From contig CANTUV010000010.1 in assembly GCA_947685225.1 (NCBI GenBank), forward strand, positions 7,006,001-7,070,000: 64,000 bases of DNA. Direction: 5' to 3'. The stretch comes from Garcia nutans. Its lineage: Eukaryota; Streptophyta; Magnoliopsida; Malpighiales; Euphorbiaceae. The notes under the pieces are model-generated. The model ran no database searches and was not told where the DNA came from. It saw nothing but the letters and a program-made list of their open reading frames with translations. The position numbers and the translations under genes were made by a program. The stretch's first letter is position 1. The number at the start of each line of letters is the position of its first letter. Below are positions 60,642 to 64,000 of the stretch, piece after piece.

Positions 60642-63278
60642 ATGGAAACTTTTCCTCCATCTCTTGCTATAAGGCCTTGCTGCTATAACTTTGGTGTTTT
60701 GGAGCTCTCTAAATTGACTAACAAAGGAGCACTAGGCTTTGGGAGAATGACCATAGATAAAAGGCTTTTGGTTGGAGAAGTTGCACAAGGTGTCAGAAGA
60801 ATTTCACTTTGGAGTCTTCATTCGAGAATATTTGCTGCAGCTCGAGTTCCTATTCAGCAAACGGAACAGATGTTTTCTACTAGCACTGAAGTTGATGAAC
60901 TCAAAACGGTGCCAACTTTTCTATTCAGGACACAAATTGGTGGCCATGTGAAAGTTCTCGTCAGAAAGAAAAATACCAAATACTCTGCTTATATTGAAGT
61001 TTCGTCCCTGGAACTGGGCACTAGCGACTATAGACTGATGCTTATTTGGGGCATATATAGATCTGATTCTTCATGTTTCATGCCCCTGGATTCTCAAACT
61101 TTGGCCCCAGATGCCAGGACCATGGATACCCCGTTTATTCAGAATTCTTTTAATCAATTTGCACATGAATTGGAGTTTAAGGCAGAACAAACTCCCTTCT
61201 ACCTCTCATTTTTGCTGAAATCTATGTTTAATGCTGATTCAAGTGGCTTAGAGATCAGGAATCATAGGAATACAAATTTTTGTGTGCCAATTGGTTTTAA
61301 TCCAGGTTATCCAAACCCACTGGGTCTTTCCTTTTCGATTGATGGTTCGATGAACTTTGCATTTTTTTCTAGAAGTTCGGAAGGTGTGGTTCTATGCCTG
61401 TACGATGACTCGACAACAAACAAACCTGCTTTAGAGCTTGACCTAGATCCATATGTTAATCGATCAGGTGGTGTGTGGCATGCCTCATTTGAAGGTGCGT
61501 GGACATTTGCAAGCTATGGTTATCGATGCAAGGGAGCTATTCTTCAGGAAGAAACAGTTAATGCTGATGTGGAATGTGTTCTTTTGGATCCTTATGCTAC
61601 AGTCATCGTTAATTCAACATCAGATCGTGGATCTGGTTTGTCCACAAAGTATCTGGGACGATTATGTGAGAAGCCTGCTTTCGAGTGGAGTGGTGATGTT
61701 CGTTCAAATTTAGCAATGGAGAAACTAGTTGTCTACCGGTTGAATGTGAAGCGTTTTACTGAGCACAAATCTAGTAAGCTGTACAGTGATATTGCAGGAA
61801 CTTTTACTGGTTTGAGTGAGAAGTTGAACCATTTTAAACATCTTGGTGTAAATGCAGTATTATTGGAGCCAATATTTCTATTTGATGAGAAAAAGGGGCA
61901 ATATTTCCCGTGTCATTTCTTTTCACCATCGAACCTGTATGGGCCTTCTGGTGGCTTTATATCTGCCATTACCTCGATGAAGGAGATGGTGAAGAAATTG
62001 CATGCTAATGGGATAGAGGTTTTTCTGGAAGTTGTTTTCACCCATACTGCTGAGGGTGGAGCACTGCAAGGAATTGATGATTTCTCCTATTACCATGCAA
62101 ATAGGGTTGCAGATTTAGAATCAAGAAATGCTTTGAATTGTAATTATCCTATTGTCCAACAAATGATTTTGGATAGTCTTCGGCATTGGGTGACTGAGTT
62201 TCACATTGATGGCTTCTGTTTCATAAATGCTTCATTTCTATTGAGGGGGTTCCATGGAGAATTTTTATCTCGCCCTCCCCTGGTTGAAGCAATAGCCTTT
62301 GATCCACTACTCTCAAAAACCAAGATCATTGCAGATTGCTGGGATCCTGAACCTGCTGAAGACATGCTACCGAAGGGTATCTGCTTTCCTCATTGGAAAA
62401 GATGGGCAGAGATGAATACCAAATTTTGTTTCGAGGTACGAAGTTTTTTGAGAGGTGAAAGTCTTCTTAGTAGCCTTGCAACACGGCTTTGTGGGAGTGG
62501 GGACATCTTTTCAAATGGGCGAGGACCTGCTTTCTCTTTTAATTTTATTGCCAGGAATTCTGGACTTCCTCTAGTGGATCTGGTCAGCTTCAGTGGTGGT
62601 GAACTAGCCTCTGAATTAAGCTGGAATTGTGGAGAAGAAGGACCTACAAATAAAACTCCTGTCCTTGAAAGACGGCTTAAACAAATCCGTAACTATCTCT
62701 TCATTCTATATGTTTCGTTGGGTGTACCCGTTCTCAACATGGGAGATGAGTGTGGCCAATCTTCTGGAGGTTCCATTTCATTCAATGACAGAAAGCCTTT
62801 TGATTGGAATGCACTGTTAACAGGTTTTGGCATACAAACGACACAGTTCATCTCATTTTTGAGTTCATTGAGAATGAGGCGAAGTGATGTTCTTCAAAAG
62901 AGGAACTTCGTGAAGGAAGAAAATATTAGCTGGCATGGAAGTCATCAGTCTCCACCGAGATGGCAAGATCGGACCTGCAAGTTCCTGGCCATGACATTGA
63001 AGACTGATATAGCAGAGAACGAGTTGACCTCTGAGTCTTCAAACATAAAGGGAGATCTATTCATGGCCTTCAATGCTGCTGGCCATTCAGAGAGTGTCAT
63101 TCTGCCCCCAGTTCCTGAAGGAATGAGATGGCTTCGTTTGGTTGATACTGCTCTTCCATTCCCTGGTTTCTTTTTAAATGATGGTGAGCCAGTTGTTGAG
63201 CAGATGGAAGGGTTAATTGCTTATGAAATGAAATCTCACAGCTGCATCCTGTTTGAAGCCAGCAGCCTTGGTGCTTGA
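60642..63278 (+). CDS. ISA2: Isoamylase-type debranching enzyme 2 (non-catalytic subunit), plastid
   Basis: An uninterrupted frame of 878 residues, matching the intronless ISA2 genes of plants. The first 50-60 residues are basic and hydroxyl-rich, suiting a plastid transit peptide. A carbohydrate-binding/N-terminal isoamylase region and a GH13 barrel follow. The active-site motifs are altered: VVFTHT at 464-469 where isoamylases have VVFNHT; DGFCFINAS at 523-531 in place of DGFRFD, so the nucleophile Asp is missing; IADCWD at 563-568, with Asp for the acid/base Glu; and LVSFSGG at 647-653 in place of the HDG-type motif. ISA2 is known to be inactive alone and to join ISA1 in a hetero-multimer that trims pre-amylopectin in starch synthesis. 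The start is the first ATG after the leader intron. Confidence 0.95.
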   Translation: METFPPSLAIRPCCYNFGVLELSKLTNKGALGFGRMTIDKRLLVGEVAQGVRRISLWSLHSRIFAAARVPIQQTEQMFSTSTEVDELKTVPTFLFRTQIGGHVKVLVRKKNTKYSAYIEVSSLELGTSDYRLMLIWGIYRSDSSCFMPLDSQTLAPDARTMDTPFIQNSFNQFAHELEFKAEQTPFYLSFLLKSMFNADSSGLEIRNHRNTNFCVPIGFNPGYPNPLGLSFSIDGSMNFAFFSRSSEGVVLCLYDDSTTNKPALELDLDPYVNRSGGVWHASFEGAWTFASYGYRCKGAILQEETVNADVECVLLDPYATVIVNSTSDRGSGLSTKYLGRLCEKPAFEWSGDVRSNLAMEKLVVYRLNVKRFTEHKSSKLYSDIAGTFTGLSEKLNHFKHLGVNAVLLEPIFLFDEKKGQYFPCHFFSPSNLYGPSGGFISAITSMKEMVKKLHANGIEVFLEVVFTHTAEGGALQGIDDFSYYHANRVADLESRNALNCNYPIVQQMILDSLRHWVTEFHIDGFCFINASFLLRGFHGEFLSRPPLVEAIAFDPLLSKTKIIADCWDPEPAEDMLPKGICFPHWKRWAEMNTKFCFEVRSFLRGESLLSSLATRLCGSGDIFSNGRGPAFSFNFIARNSGLPLVDLVSFSGGELASELSWNCGEEGPTNKTPVLERRLKQIRNYLFILYVSLGVPVLNMGDECGQSSGGSISFNDRKPFDWNALLTGFGIQTTQFISFLSSLRMRRSDVLQKRNFVKEENISWHGSHQSPPRWQDRTCKFLAMTLKTDIAENELTSESSNIKGDLFMAFNAAGHSESVILPPVPEGMRWLRLVDTALPFPGFFLNDGEPVVEQMEGLIAYEMKSHSCILFEASSLGA

Positions 63279-63319
63279 CACTTTCCCTCTTGCTCCATTT
63301 TCTTTAATGCCAACTTTAA

Positions 63320-63448
63320 ATTATATGATTTGAGTCTGTAGAATAATGCCATTGTACGATATTTAAAGTACCAGTGTCTTGTAATTATACGATTTCAGTT
63401 TCTGTAGAATAATGCCATTGTAAGATATTTGAAGTACCAGTGTCCTTC
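63320..63448 (+). repeat. Tandem duplication of about 64 bp in the ISA2 3' UTR
   Basis: Two adjacent copies share TGTAGAATAATGCCATTGTA and GTACCAGTGTC. They lie 40-170 bases after the stop codon and so in the likely 3' UTR. Confidence 0.85.
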
Positions 63449-63459
63449 CAAAAGAGTTG

Positions 63460-64000
63460 ATGCTTTTCATTTACTGTATATTTATTAGTTGCTTTCAATA
63501 AGAAGAAAAATTATTATGTATTATTTATTATTTTTTCATTTGTTATTTATTATTTACTGTGATTTTGTTTTTACCATTACAGAATGAAACTTCAGCTTCT
63601 CTTTTGAACCAATAGTTTCATCTAAATATAGTTGGCTGGCAAGGGTAGCCGGGGCCAACTTGAAAGATGGACTTAAGGATCGGAATATTTTAGTTAAGAC
63701 ACGGCTTAAATGTCACAGAAAGGCCACTTATCGTTTACATCAAAGGTGACGAAAAAGAAGGTCAATGAATACACAAAACCTACAAATTTGTATTGTTCAG
63801 ACTTCAAACTAAGTGTTGCTAATTGACACACGGGTTACCCATGCCCAGGGATGACTGATACTCTTTCATCTGTAGAAACAAAATCTGTTACAGATAAACA
63901 GAATGTCTTAGGCCTGGGAAATGGGGAAACCAAGAATCTTCTCTTCACTAATAGACTACCATTTCAAATTAATGGCAAGGTTTAGCAGACCCTCTACTTT
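63460..64000. other. Downstream region of ISA2, unassigned
   Basis: After an AT-rich spacer the sequence from about 63600 to the end is of balanced composition without a long frame. It could be the 3' UTR of a convergent minus-strand gene that lies beyond the window. Confidence 0.4.

Overview
The window is nuclear DNA of a flowering plant, almost certainly a eudicot. Genes are split by GT-AG introns (one GC-AG), intergenic DNA is very AT-rich, and plant-only or plant-type families are present: a HUA2-like PWWP/CID protein, an RTFL/DVL peptide, an EID1-like F-box protein, isoamylase 2 and an OSCA channel. Ty3/gypsy, RTE-type LINE and hAT remnants fill much of the rest. The sequence alone does not fix the species.

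Layout. 1-5205: a decayed minus-strand Ty3/gypsy element cut by the window edge, with a 5' LTR and an initiator-Met-tRNA primer binding site at its right end. Its RT/RNase H junction is interrupted by a younger 5'-truncated RTE LINE (about 1316-3350). 5395-7329 (+): the last seven coding exons of a CBS-pair/DUF21 (CNNM-like) protein, so the gypsy element probably lies in one of its introns. 9781-13483 (+): a CUE-like/coiled-coil protein in eight coding exons. 15561-15701 (-): a 46-residue RTFL/DVL peptide gene with its own TATA box. 19279-22521 (-): a GPX5-type thiol peroxidase in six exons, whose expected start is broken by one extra base in a G run. 24396-34419 (-): an intact 11-exon HUA2-like gene of about 1,418 codons. 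35558-39967: a dead hAT element inside a degenerate AT-rich repeat array. 40682-41803, 42770-42953 and 44400-45372: putative non-autonomous elements and inverted repeats. 46910-47737 (+): intronless EDL3-like F-box gene behind seven perfect CACGTG boxes. 52110-58776 (+): an OSCA1-type channel gene with at least three nonsense codons and several frameshifts, read as a pseudogene. 60642-63278 (+): intronless isoamylase 2, lacking the catalytic residues of the family. 63279-64000: its 3' UTR with a tandem duplication, then unrecognised sequence.

The genes are independent transcription units, not an operon. The central block RTFL - GPX5 - HUA2-like - EDL3 appears, from memory of Arabidopsis locus numbers, to match the run At3g63088 - At3g63080 - At3g63070 - At3g63060, a conserved microsyntenic block. 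I found no clearly new molecular system. The most useful observations are the unlisted RTFL peptide gene, the decayed OSCA gene, the GPX start-site lesion, the G-box-dense EDL3 promoter, the approximately 1-kb foldback upstream of it, and the nested transposons.
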